A stretch of 64,000 bases of DNA from Puccinellia tenuiflora (taxonomy: Eukaryota; Streptophyta; Magnoliopsida; Poales; Poaceae): assembly GCA_012064385.1 (NCBI GenBank), contig QRDG01000401.1:63493-127492 (forward strand). Reading direction: 5' to 3'. The position numbers and the translations under genes are program-made. Below the pieces are notes generated by a model. It worked only from the letters and a program-made list of their open reading frames with translations. It ran no database searches and was not told where the DNA came from. Below, piece by piece: positions 1 to 12,104 of this stretch; within the stretch, counting starts at the first letter, position 1, and each line of letters opens with the position of its first letter.

Positions 1-415
1 AATAATAGTGAACAAAAATATCGGTGAACCAAAAATAATAAGTGAACCAAAATATCGGTGAACCAAATAATAGTAGTGAACCAAAAATTGATAACCGAAA
101 GGAACCAAAATTCGGACAAACCAAAAATAGTAGTGAACCAAAAATATCGGCGAACCAAAATTCGGATGAACCAAAAATAATAGTGAACCAAAAATATCGG
201 TGAACCAAAAATATCGATGAACCGAAAAGGAACCAAAATTCGGACGAACCAAAAATAATAGTGAAACCATAATTATCGGCGAACCAAAATTCGGATGAAC
301 CAAAAATAATAGTGAACCAAAAATTCTGGCGAACTAAATATAATAGTGAACCAAAAAATACCAGCGAACCAAAAAAAAATAGTGAACCAATAATTCGGGT
401 GAACCAAAGCATATT
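1..415. repeat. Degenerate short tandem repeat (GTGAACCAAAAATA type)
   Basis: About twenty imperfect copies of an 18-20 bp unit built on GTGAACCAAAAATA followed by ATAGT, TATCGG or TTCGG fill the left edge of the window. Unit length and sequence vary, so this is a decayed tandem array rather than a regular satellite. It continues beyond the left edge. No open reading frame of note crosses it. Confidence 0.8.
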
Positions 416-582
416 TTTGAAAAAAAAATTCATAATTTAAAATGGTTCATATTTGATTTTTTTCATTTTTTAAATGGTTCATATATGAAAAATAGTTAAT
501 ATTGAAATATTTATTTCATAAAAAGATCGAATTTATTTGTTTTCATTTTTAAAAATGTTTTAGATTTAAAATATGTTTATAT

Positions 583-992
583 TTTAAGAAGAAACAAAGA
601 AGAAAAAATGAGAACCAGAAAAAAACTTAAAAAATGGTTCAAATTTAGAAATTGAACTATATTTGGAGAATAAACATTTTCAAAAAATAACAAAAGCAAA
701 AATAAAAAAAAAAACATAAAAGGAAAGAAGTGGAACAGAGAAGAAAAATCGAAAATAGAAAAAGAAAAAAAAAGAAAACAGAAAAAGAAAAAGAAAAAAA
801 CGAAAACATAAAAAGAAAAAAAAGAAAACAGAAAAAGAAAAAACAAAAACATAAAAAAACGAAAAAAGAAAAAGAAAGAAAGAAAAACGTGAACAGAAAA
901 AGAAAAAACGAAAATAAAAAATAAAAAAACGAAAACAGAAAAAGAAAAGAAAAAATGAGAAGAGAAAAAAGAAAACAGGATGAAGAAAAAAC
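583..992. repeat. Purine-rich (A/G) tract
   Basis: A roughly 400 bp stretch made almost only of A and G on the plus strand, with blocks such as GAAAAAGAAAAAAAAGAAAAC repeated irregularly. The Phe-rich minus-strand and Lys-rich plus-strand translations are composition artefacts. It lies directly beside a GC-rich segment with a palindrome, an arrangement I have seen at the edge of grass transposable elements, but the element was not identified. Confidence 0.75.
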
Positions 993-1420
993 ATGGGCCG
1001 GCCCATGCGGATGACTCCACGCGGGCGAGTCCTAATAGGACTCGCACGAAGCGAGATATAGCAGCCGCGCAGAATATAGACCGCTGATTAATTTCAACCC
1101 GAGCGGCTTAGTTTGCGATGCTGCGGCGGCCCAAAATTCCACCCGATCGGTCAGCTGTACGCAGGGCCCATTGTCTCGAAAAAAAAAACCCGGGGCCCTG
1201 GCTGTACGCACGTAGCTCCCTGCCATAGCCAGCTAGCGCACGTCTGGAACGGGGAATATATATTTGTACACCATGCATGCTCCAGTATAGTTGACACGAT
1301 CGACACAGGTACATACATGGCAGCATTGTTTCTTTGAATACTGGAATATATAGTTAGTAGTCGTCACGAAAAGTTCAAATGGAGGCCGAGCTACAGGTAG
1401 CTCATATTCCCTCAAAGTAT
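993..1420. other. GC-rich segment with perfect palindrome, possible TE end
   Basis: The base composition switches abruptly from purine-only to GC-rich at about 993. Positions 1025-1034 and 1036-1045 are perfect 10-bp inverted repeats (GCGAGTCCTA / TAGGACTCGC) with one base between. Short overlapping reading frames on both strands here show no recognisable domain. I infer a decayed transposable element terminus; neither class nor boundaries can be fixed by reading. Confidence 0.35.
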
Positions 1421-2689
1421 ATAGCGTATAGAGTTCACGTGATATTCATATATGAGGCTGTATTTGCTGTGGTGCATGTCTCGTTCCACACGTGCCGGCC
1501 CTTCTGATTCCGACCGTTACCACACTGGCCCATCTAAACCTCAGCCATTTTACCGTTGGTGGTGAGCCATTTTACTGACACTTTGATATCTCCTCCAACT
1601 CAAATTTGACTACTGCGCTGGGATTAGCATTGCTTTTTTTATGACCAGAAAAATCCGACCATCATTAAGAACCTGAATAGATATTTGTTCTGAAAACATT
1701 GGAACGATCCGAAAAAATCATATACAGTACCAAACTTAGCAGATTTATTTCTTCATGTAGAACCACAGGCGGTGCAGTCGGACTAATACCGATTGTGATT
1801 GCAGCGGATTCCATATTACAAATCTAGCTCTTGGATTATTACATACTGATGTCAACGAGAGACTATGGACAAGTGATTAGAAATTGCATGGAATCAGAAA
1901 AAAAAATCCCCAACAAAAACTGGCATTTGAGTTATTTACATAGAACTCTTTTCAGGCTTGCTCCCCAAAAAGGTCAAATTTTGAAGCACGTTATTATGGA
2001 TCCATCAACCAAATCAACAACGTGTTTTTTATTAAAAAAAACACCACATCTTCTGCATATCACACAATAGAATGCCAAAATGCCAGAAAAATTAGCAGAA
2101 ACTTCAGATTAAACGGTTAGACATTTTCTCTGTTAAAATAGCTCTAGACTGAGCAAATTTACCAGGCCTGTAAAATCAAAGTAATAGAAGGAACAAAAAT
2201 CGTAGTCTCCATATGTGCAGAAGTGGAAGACCAGTACAGTAACGAGAACAGCTAGGGAAGAAGAAGCATGAGTAGAAATAATTGGTCTTGATTAGCAAAT
2301 GTTATTAGATGATTGGTCTTGATTTAAAAGATATTCATCACATATTTTCAACGGCTCATCAAGAACGGTCAAAGCTTAATAGCACAGTTAGTACAAAATC
2401 AGGACTTTAGTATTTACCAATTACAACAAATTCCATGCTGAAAAATTAATCGAATCTAGAATGAAGGCATGGTTACGAACACAATTAATTACAATTTTTC
2501 TCATTATTTTTCAGAACACATTGCCTAACAACGAATTCGGATTTGGCATCCAAAGGTCACTCAACTAATGCACATTGATATCCAGTGATTGCTCTGTGGT
2601 GTAGATGAAGAAATTTTAAAGCATTTAAATTGAGGAATGCACCAGGAAAATCATCTACCAGAATTATTTGAAGATGCACAATTTCTCGT
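1421..2689. other. AT-rich stretch without recognised gene
   Basis: AT-rich sequence with only short frames (longest about 79 codons at 1831-2070) that lack domain-like composition. No terminal repeats, LTR, or RNA gene could be seen. Confidence 0.6.
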
Positions 2690-4203
2690 TCAGATTTGAA
2701 CAAACAGTAATCTGAACATGAAAAAAAATTGCAAAAGAAACTCCATACAAATTAATAAGAGGTAAAAAAGCTCATTAGCACACCTTGCCCTTGCATCAAC
2801 GGTTGCGCTAACAAATCTAAACGTACCCGGTCGACAAAACCATTCAACCGCCAAAACAATACCGTGAAGGTTGACCCGGCCGAAACAAGATTTCCAGCGA
2901 CCCTTCAGATCTAGTGGCGGAGACATCGCATAGGGGTTTGGTTGACCGGCCCACCCTGCTCCTCCATGGCGATGTCCGCCGACTGGCTCTGTCCACCGAG
3001 GAGAGGACATAGACGGACGCGTCCTCCCCACCTCCCCCCCCCCCCCCGGGACGGATCTGCAAGAACCGTCCGCTAGCAGTCTTTCCCTGGATCTGCACAT
3101 CGTCGCCCGCGGGATCTGCACCGACGTCGTAGGAAGCATTATTCCATCCTCTATGTGGAAAGTGAAGGCATGTCTCGCCGCCGGTAAGCCGCCGCCTGCG
3201 TGTTGCCGATATAAAAGAGATAAAAGAGCGAGATAGAGCAGGGGAGGGGTCGGGAATCGGTGGCGGAGGGATGACAGAGAGTTTTTTTTTTAGGCTGATG
3301 ACGAGTCAGAGACACACGCGGTTGTGGGTCTCGAAATAAATTTGGCACGGGTGGTGGCGGGTGGAACATGTTACGCGTCCGGGTCAGCCCATGTACAACA
3401 CTCATGTACGTTTCTGTCGATGACAGAAACGATGGCACATGCACCTTTATTTCACCCCCTGTAGTTGTCAGCTCGTTCTTGACAAATCCAATCGGGTAAT
3501 AAGAACTAGCACAAATCCCGAAACTCCGACGTACAGCTGGGATACCGGGCTACCTGTAGCCCGGGTTCCATATCGCCACTCTCGTAGTCGTCACCGCAAT
3601 GAAATGGGAAACGAAACCTCTGTGCGTACGACAAATCCCTGTCTGATGCTTGTACCATGATGGTTTGCTTGCTTTTCTCATGTAGAGGGATGGTTGGATG
3701 GCTCAAATCGTACGCAAATCGTACAAATAGTATCATATGCATAGCGGTGCTCAATGGGAAGCGCTTCGGTACAGACGGGGGATCGCGCGTTCACGTCCTC
3801 CGCCCGCTCCACGCGACATGTGTCTGTACGTCTAGAGACAGCCGTTCCGGTGAGGGCCCTAGCACGTGTGTCTTATCCAAGGAAAAAAAATAGCGCACTA
3901 TCATTTTTAGCGTGACCCTTCTCAAAAGGTTATAAAGTTATAGCGTGATATATCGCGCTATATTCGAAATAGCGTTTTACAAAACAATGCAATATATAGC
4001 TTAAATATTAAGGATTTCAGTACTAAATATTTGTCCAAAACCAATGCATGCATAACTAGTTAACCAGATACAAAAATCAATGGCCAAATCCATGGTATAG
4101 ACACAAATATGAGGCATAAATTTATAAACAAAGTATCAAACTCTAAAAGACAACCCGTTTTAAACGTTTATAGAACAAAGTGCGTCATCTTCAGATTCAC
4201 TAG
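2690..4203. other. Gene-free stretch with short palindromes
   Basis: Mixed composition, including a C run near 3036-3051. Overlapping 70-150 codon frames occur on both strands, none with recognisable domains; a 149-codon minus frame (2690-3139) ends in a hydrophobic run and looks fortuitous. Two perfect inverted repeats are visible: 3409-3418 / 3422-3431 (CGTTTCTGTC and its complement, 3-base loop) and 3545-3553 / 3556-3564 (CCGGGCTAC and its complement, 2-base loop). These may be hairpins of an old transposon. No gene is called. Confidence 0.5.
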
Positions 4204-4208
4204 AATAT
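4204..4208. repeat. Target site duplication, left (AATAT)
   Basis: Five bases AATAT immediately left of the LTR element are repeated exactly at 12100-12104 immediately right of it, as expected for LTR-retrotransposon integration. Confidence 0.9.
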
Positions 4209-5811
4209 TGCTGCTGTATTAAAATAAGTTGGGTGGTGCCCTAAGCGAAGGCGGAATTGCAGCTAGTAGCAGTTTTCCCTCGTTTAACGAACCGAGGTTT
4301 ATCGAACCAGTAGGACTTTGAAATCAACAACGAGGTGAATGTTGAAAATCTCTAGCGCTTGACCTTCAACAGACGTGGACCTGCACACACTCAACCATAA
4401 TACTTTGCCCTCAATGGCGGAAAGGTTGTCAATCTTTCCGGTCTCACAGAAAACAAAGCGGTTAATTGTATGATGAAATAGATGAAATATGAAAAGTGAC
4501 CAGAGGAATAATGATGATAAAAAGCAAGTAAATGAGGTTGTAAACAATGTAAAAAGATGGACCGGGGGCCATGGGTTCACTAGTGGAGTCTCTCAAGTAA
4601 ATAAAATATGCATGTGATGGGTGAACGAATTACAGCTAGGCAATTGACAAAATCATGACACAAACCCAATTTAGCTATGACAAAAAGGACATGATAATAT
4701 TTATGGAGGCATCACGACAAGGAACAAAGACCGTTGAGTCCAACTGCGTCTTTGTCTAAATAGTCCACCGTGGGATCGCAATCCAGCCTGTCACCCAACG
4801 GTATTAAGTTGCAAGCAAACAGACAATTGCATTAAGTAAAGTGCATGAAGTAAGCAATACTAATATCAAAATAGACATTAACACCGTTTTTTTACCCTAA
4901 GTAGCAATAGCACACCCTCACTCTTAAACGTTTCTGTCACTCGTGCCCAGGAACAAAAGGGGGCATGAACCCACTATCTAGCATAAATACCCTCTCTTGT
5001 AGATACACACAATCACTTGGCCAAAGTAACTACGCACATCGGAGAGCATGCAAGAACATAAATTACTCATATAAAAATCATGCACAATTTGAACATAACT
5101 TCATAATCCATCGGATCCCAGCAAACACATCACATAGCATTACAATAATCGATCTTGATCATGTTAGGCAGCTCACAAGATCATAAGACATGAAGCACAA
5201 GAGAGAGAGACTACCAACTAGCTACTGCCATGGACCCGTAGTCCAAGGTGAGACTACTCACAAATCATCCCGGAGGAAGGCATGACGATGAAGAGCCCTC
5301 CGGGATCGATCTCCCCTCCGGCAGAGTGCCGGGATCAGCTTCAGATTGGACCCCGAACTAGGGTTTTCGGTGACGGCGCGTCAGGGTCGAGTTTCTGGAA
5401 AATAATGGCCGCCTCGACGTTTTTAGGGTAAAAGGCAATTTATAGGCGTCGGAGGGCGTCCAGGAGAGGTCCCACGGGCAGGGGCGGGCCCCACCCGCAG
5501 GTGACCCCCAGGCCACGGCAGGGGGGCGCCTCTGCCCTGTGGGCCTCCCCTCCGGCTCTCCTTCGGACTGGTACTTCGTCGTGGCAAATAAAAATTCCCC
5601 GTAAATTTTCGTCCAATTCCGAGAATATTTCCAGAAGTAAATTTCTGAAACAAAAAGACAGCAAAAACAGGGAACTGGCACTTGGCATCTTGTCAATAGG
5701 TTAGTCCGACAAAATGCATAAAAATGATATAAATGACAGTAAAAACATGTGACAATATCACAAAACTAGCATGGATCACTCAAAAAGTATAGATACGTTT
5801 GAGACGTATTA
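4209..5811 (-). repeat. 3-prime LTR of the minus-strand element
   Basis: About 1603 bp, collinear with 10495-12099. Read on the minus strand it starts at 5811 with TAATACGTC, where the other copy has the canonical TGATACGTC, so this LTR has lost its consensus terminal TG. It ends at 4209 in CA. Short reading frames found in both LTR copies are similar only because the LTRs are copies. Confidence 0.92.
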
Positions 5812-5826
5812 GCATCCCCAAGCTTA
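5812..5826 (-). other. Polypurine-tract-like motif
   Basis: Read on the minus strand, AAGCTTGGGGATGC lies directly before the 3-prime LTR, where plus-strand DNA synthesis is primed in LTR retrotransposons. Related GGGGATGCC motifs recur inside the element near 7616-7640 and 7675-7697. Confidence 0.6.
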
Positions 5827-8345
5827 ACTCCTACTCGTCCTCGAGTAGGTAAGTGATAACAAATAATTTTTTATGAGACATGCAACCAACACATTCTTGA
5901 TCAAGATAGTGATGCAAATCAAAGGATGTGAATGAAGAGATACAAAACAATTGTCTATAATTGATAGCAAGAAAGCAATGAATAAACAAGTTGAATCATC
6001 CAAGCAAAACCTTTCATAAATAGTATGTCAAAGACATGAAAACAATGTGATCAACATATTTGACTAATTCACAAGGATAATAATTCCATGACAAAAGTGT
6101 TTGAGAATCAACACAAAGGAAGATGTAAGCATTAGCAAAGAGCTTCAACTTCCAACGGCTTATCTTATAGATAAAGTCAATATAAAGATTCATGTTTAAT
6201 CTCGATAATGTAATATGCTCAACGATACCCAGGGTCAATGCTAGATATTTGCTTTTGTGGAGATAGAAGGAAAAAGGGAAAACTGACTCAACATTAAAAG
6301 TAAAAGAAAGGCCCTTCGCAGAGGGAAGCAGGGATTAGTCATCTGCTAGAGCTTTTTGGTTTTTAAAACAGAAGTAAAATGATTTTGAGGTATGCATGCT
6401 TTCGTCAACGACTTCACAACAGAGAAGCTATCTAGTCCCTCATGACAAGCAAGGTTTTTAGACTTGTGAGAGCAGCTGGTTCTTAGAAGAGCGAGTACGC
6501 TCTTATTTCTCCTTGGTTTCACCACTGTCCAATGTTTGGGTTGATTTCTCATATTTGCATTGCGCGGAGGAGAATTGTGAGTTATATTTATATTTTTTGC
6601 TTAAGCTGCTCTCGGGTTGATTCAAGTGAAGACGTAATCCATCAACACCGGGTGAAAGGGGGGAAATGACCTCGCTTGTCACAAGTTATATCTAGCTCTC
6701 TACTACTCCCTCATGAGCTTAAAAACAGAGGCACAAAGAAGAAGTGTTTTGAATTTTTAAAGGTAGCACATGACAAATTTACTTGTAATGGTAGGAAATA
6801 CCATGCATAGGTAGATATGGTGGACTCAGTTGGCAAGAATGTTTGGCTTTGGGGATTGGATGCACGAGTGAACCATACACTCAGTACGAATTTTTAGGCT
6901 TCGCAAAAAAAAGGTGTTTGAAGCAAACATCTAACAATAACCGGTAACAGAACAACATAAGACATTTACCGGTCATAATCATAAAAACTCTACACCGTCT
7001 CCCTTGTTGACCAAACAATTCTTTTGATGGAAAGATTAGCACTATGAATTAACAACTTTGAAAAACCACACAATTTCAAGCTTTCAACCATATTTCTTTA
7101 CTAATCAATTCCACTCAAATAACCAGCAAGTTTAAGCATTCAACTTAACATCTCAAAACAATTGAGAAGCATCAAGTATCCACACCATGATCTACAAAAC
7201 TATGCAGGCTTTTCATTTTATTCTATCATCACACAAACAGCATTTTGTCGCATTGACAATTCAAGCAATTTTTCAACAACAACTCTCCAACAAGTATAAG
7301 TGAAGAACAAAAGAGTTTAACTTAACAACTAGCAGCTCTAAACAAGATAAAAGCTAAAAGCGAGAGCTTACTAGAAAACAGACAGTAGCTAAGAATACTC
7401 AAAAAGATATAAGCGAAGCAAAGGAGTATTCAAACGAAAAAGCAGAGCGTGTCTCTCTCCCACACAAATAAAGCTAGGATCCAACAAAGATATGACTAGC
7501 AAACAAACAAAAAAAAACTGAAAGTAAAAAGACGCTCCAAGCATAGCACATAATATGTAAAGTGATAAAAACGAAGTTCAACGAAGACGACCTTATGATA
7601 GTCGATGAAGATGAGGGGATGCCTTGGCATCCCCAAGCTTTGACTCTTGATAGTTCTTGATATTCAGAGGGGGTGCCATGGGGGCATCCCCAAGATTGAG
7701 CTCTGATCCATCCTCGATTTCTTCATATTCCTCTCCTTTGGAACTTAAAAACTCCCTTCACACAAAACTTCTCATAATTTGATTAGAGGGTTAGTGCTCA
7801 TAAATTAAAATGCACATGTGTTCAACTCATAACAAATTGCAAACCAACTTCATTAGACATTAGCTACTGTTTACTAAGCCTCAATGTGGCACTCTACCCC
7901 TAGAGTATGACATATGACGATGGTAAAGAGACAAATGCAAAATAAAAGTAGAATCTGTCAAAATCTGAACAGTCTATAAAGATCGAATTTTTCGACCACT
8001 TCTACAGCTCAAATCAAAAAACTTAAAACTAACGAAAGATAGAAAAAATAATCAGGCTTGCTGTCAAAAATTATTAGAAAAATATAAAATTCTGTAGATT
8101 TTAGGATTTTCGTGCAACAGGCGTACAGAATCTGTTTTTGGACAGCAACACAATACCTCGCACTTTCAATGCATTAGAGGCTAAACTTGGCACAAAAAAC
8201 CAAAATAAAAAGATACAATGAAGTTGCTACAGAGGTAATAACTTCATGACTCAAGAAAATCAAAAATCAAACTGAAAATAAAAATGGGTTGCCTCCCAAC
8301 AAGCGCTTTTCTTTAACGCCTTTTAGCTAGACGCAATGCCAAATA
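5827..8345 (-). other. Non-coding internal domain of the LTR element
   Basis: About 2.5 kb between the end of the gag-protease frame and the 3-prime LTR, where an autonomous element would carry pol. Only short AT-rich frames are present, with none of the motifs of reverse transcriptase, RNase H or integrase. Two extra copies of the polypurine-like motif lie at 7616-7640 and 7675-7697. Confidence 0.7.
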
Positions 8346-10301
8346 TCAAGTTTTTTTGGAGGCCTTTGCAACATCAAGAGCATAGCTTGACCTTATGATT
8401 GATTCAAAAGGAAACTTCTTTCTCTTTCTAGGGAAGTGTTCCATCCCTTTTTTAAGGGGGAACTGAAACCTTATATTTCCCTCTTTCATATCAATAATAG
8501 CACCAACAGTTCTCAAAAACGATCTTCACAAAATAATAGGACAAGAAGCATTGCACTCAACATCCATAAAAATAAAATCAACGGAAACATAATTATCGTT
8601 AACAACAATAAGTACATCATCAACTCTACCCAAAGGTTTCTTTTTAGAAGAATCAGCAAGATGAACATTTAAATAGCACTCTTCCAAAGGATTTAAATCA
8701 AGCATATTATAGAAACTTTTAGGCATAACAGAAACACTTGCACCAAGATCACATAAAGCATTGCAATCAAAGTCATTTATTTTCATCTTAATAGTGGGTT
8801 CCCAACCATCTTCTAACTTCCTAGGGATAGAGGTTTCAAGCTTTAGTTTTTCTTCCCTAGCCTTGATAAGAGCATCGGTAATGTTTTTGGTAAAGGCAAG
8901 ATTTATTTTACTAGCATCCGGTGTCTTAGCAAGTTTTTGTAGGAACTTAATGACTTCAGTAAGATTGCAATTATCAAAATCAATTTCATCATCTTTAAAT
9001 AAACTAGGAGGATCCTCTTTAGTGGTTTGGATAGTATAAATTTTAACAGTTTTCCTATTCATTTCAGCAATTCTACCTTCTTCAGCCTCTCTAGCCCACC
9101 TAGCTTTCAAGAGAGCCATCGTCCTTTCATTTTCATTAATTTGAAGAGAGATAACATTTAAAGATTCAGTATGTTTGTCTTGATTTGGAGTGCTTCTAAT
9201 TTTCAAAATTTCAACATCATGAGCAAGAACGTCTACTTTAGAGACTAGACTATCCAATTTTTCCAACTTCTCTTCAACAGTTTTGTTAAAAGCTTTTTGC
9301 GAAGTGATAAATTCCTTTAAAAAAATTTCAAGATCAGAGGACACATTCTTATTAGGATTATAATAATTACCATAGGAATTACCATAAAAGTTGCCATTAT
9401 TGGGAGGATAAGGCTTATAGTTGTTACTACCAAAATTATTTCGATAAGCATTATTGTTGAAGTTGTTTCTATTAAGAAAATTAACATCAACTTGATCCTT
9501 TTCTTGGACAATTAATGAAGCAAGTGGAACATTATTAGGATCAATATTGGACTGATTGGTAGCAAGCATAGACATAATCATATCAACCTTATCACTCAAA
9601 GAGGAGATTTCCTCAACAGAATTTACCTTCTTACCACTTGGAGCTCGTTCGGTGCGCCATTGTGAATAATTTGTCATCATCTCATCCAAGAGTTTAGTTG
9701 CTGCACCTAATGTTGTGGACATGAAGGTGCCTCCCGCGGCCGAGTCCAAAAGGTTCCTTGAAGAAAAATTCAAACCTGCATAAAAAGTTTGGATAACCAT
9801 CCACATAGTTAATCCATGCGTGGGACAATTCTTAACCATAGATTTCATTCTCTCCCAAGCTTGAGCAACATGTTCATTATCAAATTGTCTAAAGTTTATA
9901 ATGTTACTCCTTAGTTGTATGATTTTAGCAGGTGGATAATATTTTCCAATAAAAGCATCTTTGCATTTAATCCAAGAATCAATGCTATTTTTAGGCAAAG
10001 ACAATAACCATTCTTTTGCTCTCCCTCTCAAAGAGAAAGGGAAAAGTTTCAGTTTTATGATGTCACTTTCTACCTCTTTATACTTTTGCATATCACATAA
10101 CTCAACAAAGATATTTAAATGAGAGGCGGCATCATCAGTACTAGCACCAGAAAATTGCTCTTTCATAACAAGATTTAGCAAGGCAGGTTTAATTTCATAA
10201 GATTCCGCTTTAGTAGCGGGTGGAGCAATTGGAGAGCATATGAAATCATTGTTATTAGTGCTAGTAAAGTCACACAACTTGGTGTTTTCAGTAGAAGACA
10301 T
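8346..10301 (-). pseudogene. gag-protease of the Sabrina-like element, one nonsense codon
   Basis: The likely start is the ATG at 10301 (protein begins MSSTEN); an upstream in-frame ATG at 10322 is less likely. Residues about 50-230 form a retrotransposon gag domain (SLRGRAKEWL, WERMKSMVKNCP motifs). An Asn/Tyr/Gly-rich middle follows, then a coiled-coil stretch. A retropepsin-type protease has the active-site motif CDLGASVSVMP near residue 520, so Leu replaces the usual Ser or Thr after the catalytic Asp. A TGA at 8526-8528 interrupts the protease just after the conserved CPIIL motif, at the position normally held by Gly. The frame stays open beyond it to a second stop at 8346-8348, suggesting the ancestral end. 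There is no zinc knuckle and no pol. Confidence 0.85.
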
Positions 10302-10466
10302 AACGATAAGATAAAATAACAAGACAGGAATAAAGACTACACTAATATTTTTTGGGTTTTAAAATTTTGAAACAGGAAAATAAACTAAACGAGATATAAA
10401 GCAAGCAAGACAAAAACAAAGTAAAGAGATTGAGAGTATGAGACTCCCCTTGCTGTAGCTCCAAAG

Positions 10467-10484
10467 TCCCCGGCAACGGCGCCA
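10467..10484 (-). other. Primer-binding site (tRNA-Asp type)
   Basis: The plus-strand bases TCCCCGGCAACGGCGCCA equal the 3-prime end of plant tRNA-Asp including CCA. On the element strand this gives TGGCGCCGTTGCCGGGGA, ten bases inside the 5-prime LTR, the expected place for priming minus-strand DNA synthesis. Confidence 0.85.
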
Positions 10485-10494
10485 AAAAAGAGCT

Positions 10495-12099
10495 TGCTGC
10501 TGTATTAAAATAAGTTGGGTGGTGCCCTAAGCGAAGGCGGAATTGCAGCTAGTAGCAGTTTTCCCTCGTTTAACGAACCGAGGTTTATCGAACCAGTAGG
10601 ACTTTGAAATCAACAACGAGGTGAATGTTGAAGATCTCTGGCGCTTGACCTTCAACAGACGTGGACCTGCACACACTCAACCAAAATACTTTGCCCCCAA
10701 CGGCGGAAAGGTTGTCAATCTTTCCGGTCTCGCAGAAAACAAAGCGGTTAATTGTATGATGAAATAGATGAAATATGAAAAGTGACCAGAGGAGTAATGA
10801 TGATTAAAAGCAAGTAAATGAGGTTGTAAACAATGTAAAAAGATGGACCGGGGGCCATGGGTTCACTAGTGGAGTCTCTCAAGTAAATAAAATATGCATG
10901 TGATGGGTGAACGAATTACAGCTAGGCAATTGACAAGATCATGACACAAACCCAATTTAGCTATGACAAAAAGGACATGATAATATTTATGGAGGCATCA
11001 CGACAAGGAACAAAGACCGTTGAGTCCAACTGCGTCTTTGTCTAAAAAGTCCACCGTGGGATCGCTATCCAGCCTGTCACCCAACGGTATTAAGTTGCAA
11101 GCAACAGACAATTGCATTAAGTAAAGTGCATGAAGTAAGCAATACTAATATCAAAAGAGACATTAACACCGCTGTTTTACCCTTAGTAGCAACAACAAAC
11201 CCTCGCCCTTAGACGTTTCTGTCACTCGTGCCCAGGAACAAAAGGGGGCATGAACCCACTATCTAGCATAAATACCCTCTCTTGGAGATACACACAATCA
11301 CTTGGCCAAAGTAACTACGCACATCGGAGAGCATGCAAGAACATAAATTACTCATATAAGAATCATGCACAATCTGAACATAACTTCATAATCCATCGGA
11401 TCCTAGCAAACACATCACATAGCATTACAATAATCGATCTTGATCATGTTAGGACAGCTCACAAGATCATAAGACATGAAGCACAAGAGAGAGAGAGACT
11501 ACCAACTAGCTACTGCCATGGACCCGTAGTCCAAGGTGAGACTACTCACAAATCATCCCGGAGGAAGGCATGACGATGAAGAGTCCTCCGGGATCGATCT
11601 CCCCTCCGGCAGAGTGCCGGGATCAGCTTCAGATTGGACACCGAACTAGGGTTTTCGGTGACGGCGCGTCGGGGTCGAGTTTCTGGAAAATAATGGCCGC
11701 CTTGACGTTTTTAGGGTAAAAGGCAATTTATAGGCGTCGGAGGGCGTCGAGGCGAGGTCCCACGCGTAGGGGCGGGCCCCACCCGCGGGTGACCCCTAGG
11801 CCGCGGCATGGGGGCGCCTCTGTCCTGTGGGCCTCCCCTCCGGCTCTCCTTCGGACTGGTACTTCGTCGTGGCAAATAAAAATTCCCCGTAAATTTTCGT
11901 CCAATTCCGAGAATATTTCCAGAAGTAAATTTCTGAAACAAAACGACAGCAAAAACAGGGAACTGGCACTTGGCATCTTGTCAATAGGTTAGTCCAACAA
12001 AATGCATAAAAATGATATAAATAACAGTAAAAACATGTGACAATATCACAAAACTAGCATGAATCACTCAAAAATTATAGATATGTTTGAGACGTATCA
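10495..12099 (-). repeat. 5-prime LTR of the minus-strand element
   Basis: About 1605 bp, starting on the minus strand with TGATACGTCTCAAACATATC at 12099 and ending CA at 10495. It is paired with 4209-5811. The target duplication AATAT follows at 12100-12104. Confidence 0.93.
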
Positions 12100-12104
12100 A
12101 ATAT

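Larger units (their letters stand above)
4209..12099 (-). mobile_element. Complete non-autonomous LTR retrotransposon, Sabrina-like (Gypsy type)
   Basis: A 7.9 kb element in minus orientation. It has two LTRs of about 1.6 kb (4209-5811 and 10495-12099) with TG...CA ends, the AATAT target duplication on both sides, a primer-binding site matching tRNA-Asp, a polypurine-like motif next to the 3-prime LTR and a gag-protease frame. No reverse transcriptase, RNase H or integrase frame exists between the protease end (about 8346) and the 3-prime LTR, so it depends on another element for mobility. By hand alignment the LTRs differ by about 45 substitutions and 3 indels (about 2.8 percent). The LTR opening TGATACGTCTCAAACG resembles the Triticeae Sabrina family from memory; the structural call is firm, the family name is not. 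Confidence 0.93.

Noticed and set aside
1..415. CRISPR-like array
   Set aside because: The repeats are degenerate and directly adjacent, without regular unique spacers, and the DNA is plant nuclear.
577..1047. Phe-rich 156-codon minus frame with membrane-like composition
   Set aside because: It is a direct translation of the purine-rich tract.
4965..5186. Conserved small protein encoded in both LTRs (also 11250-11573)
   Set aside because: The similarity is explained by the LTRs being copies of each other; the frames differ in length and carry no domain.
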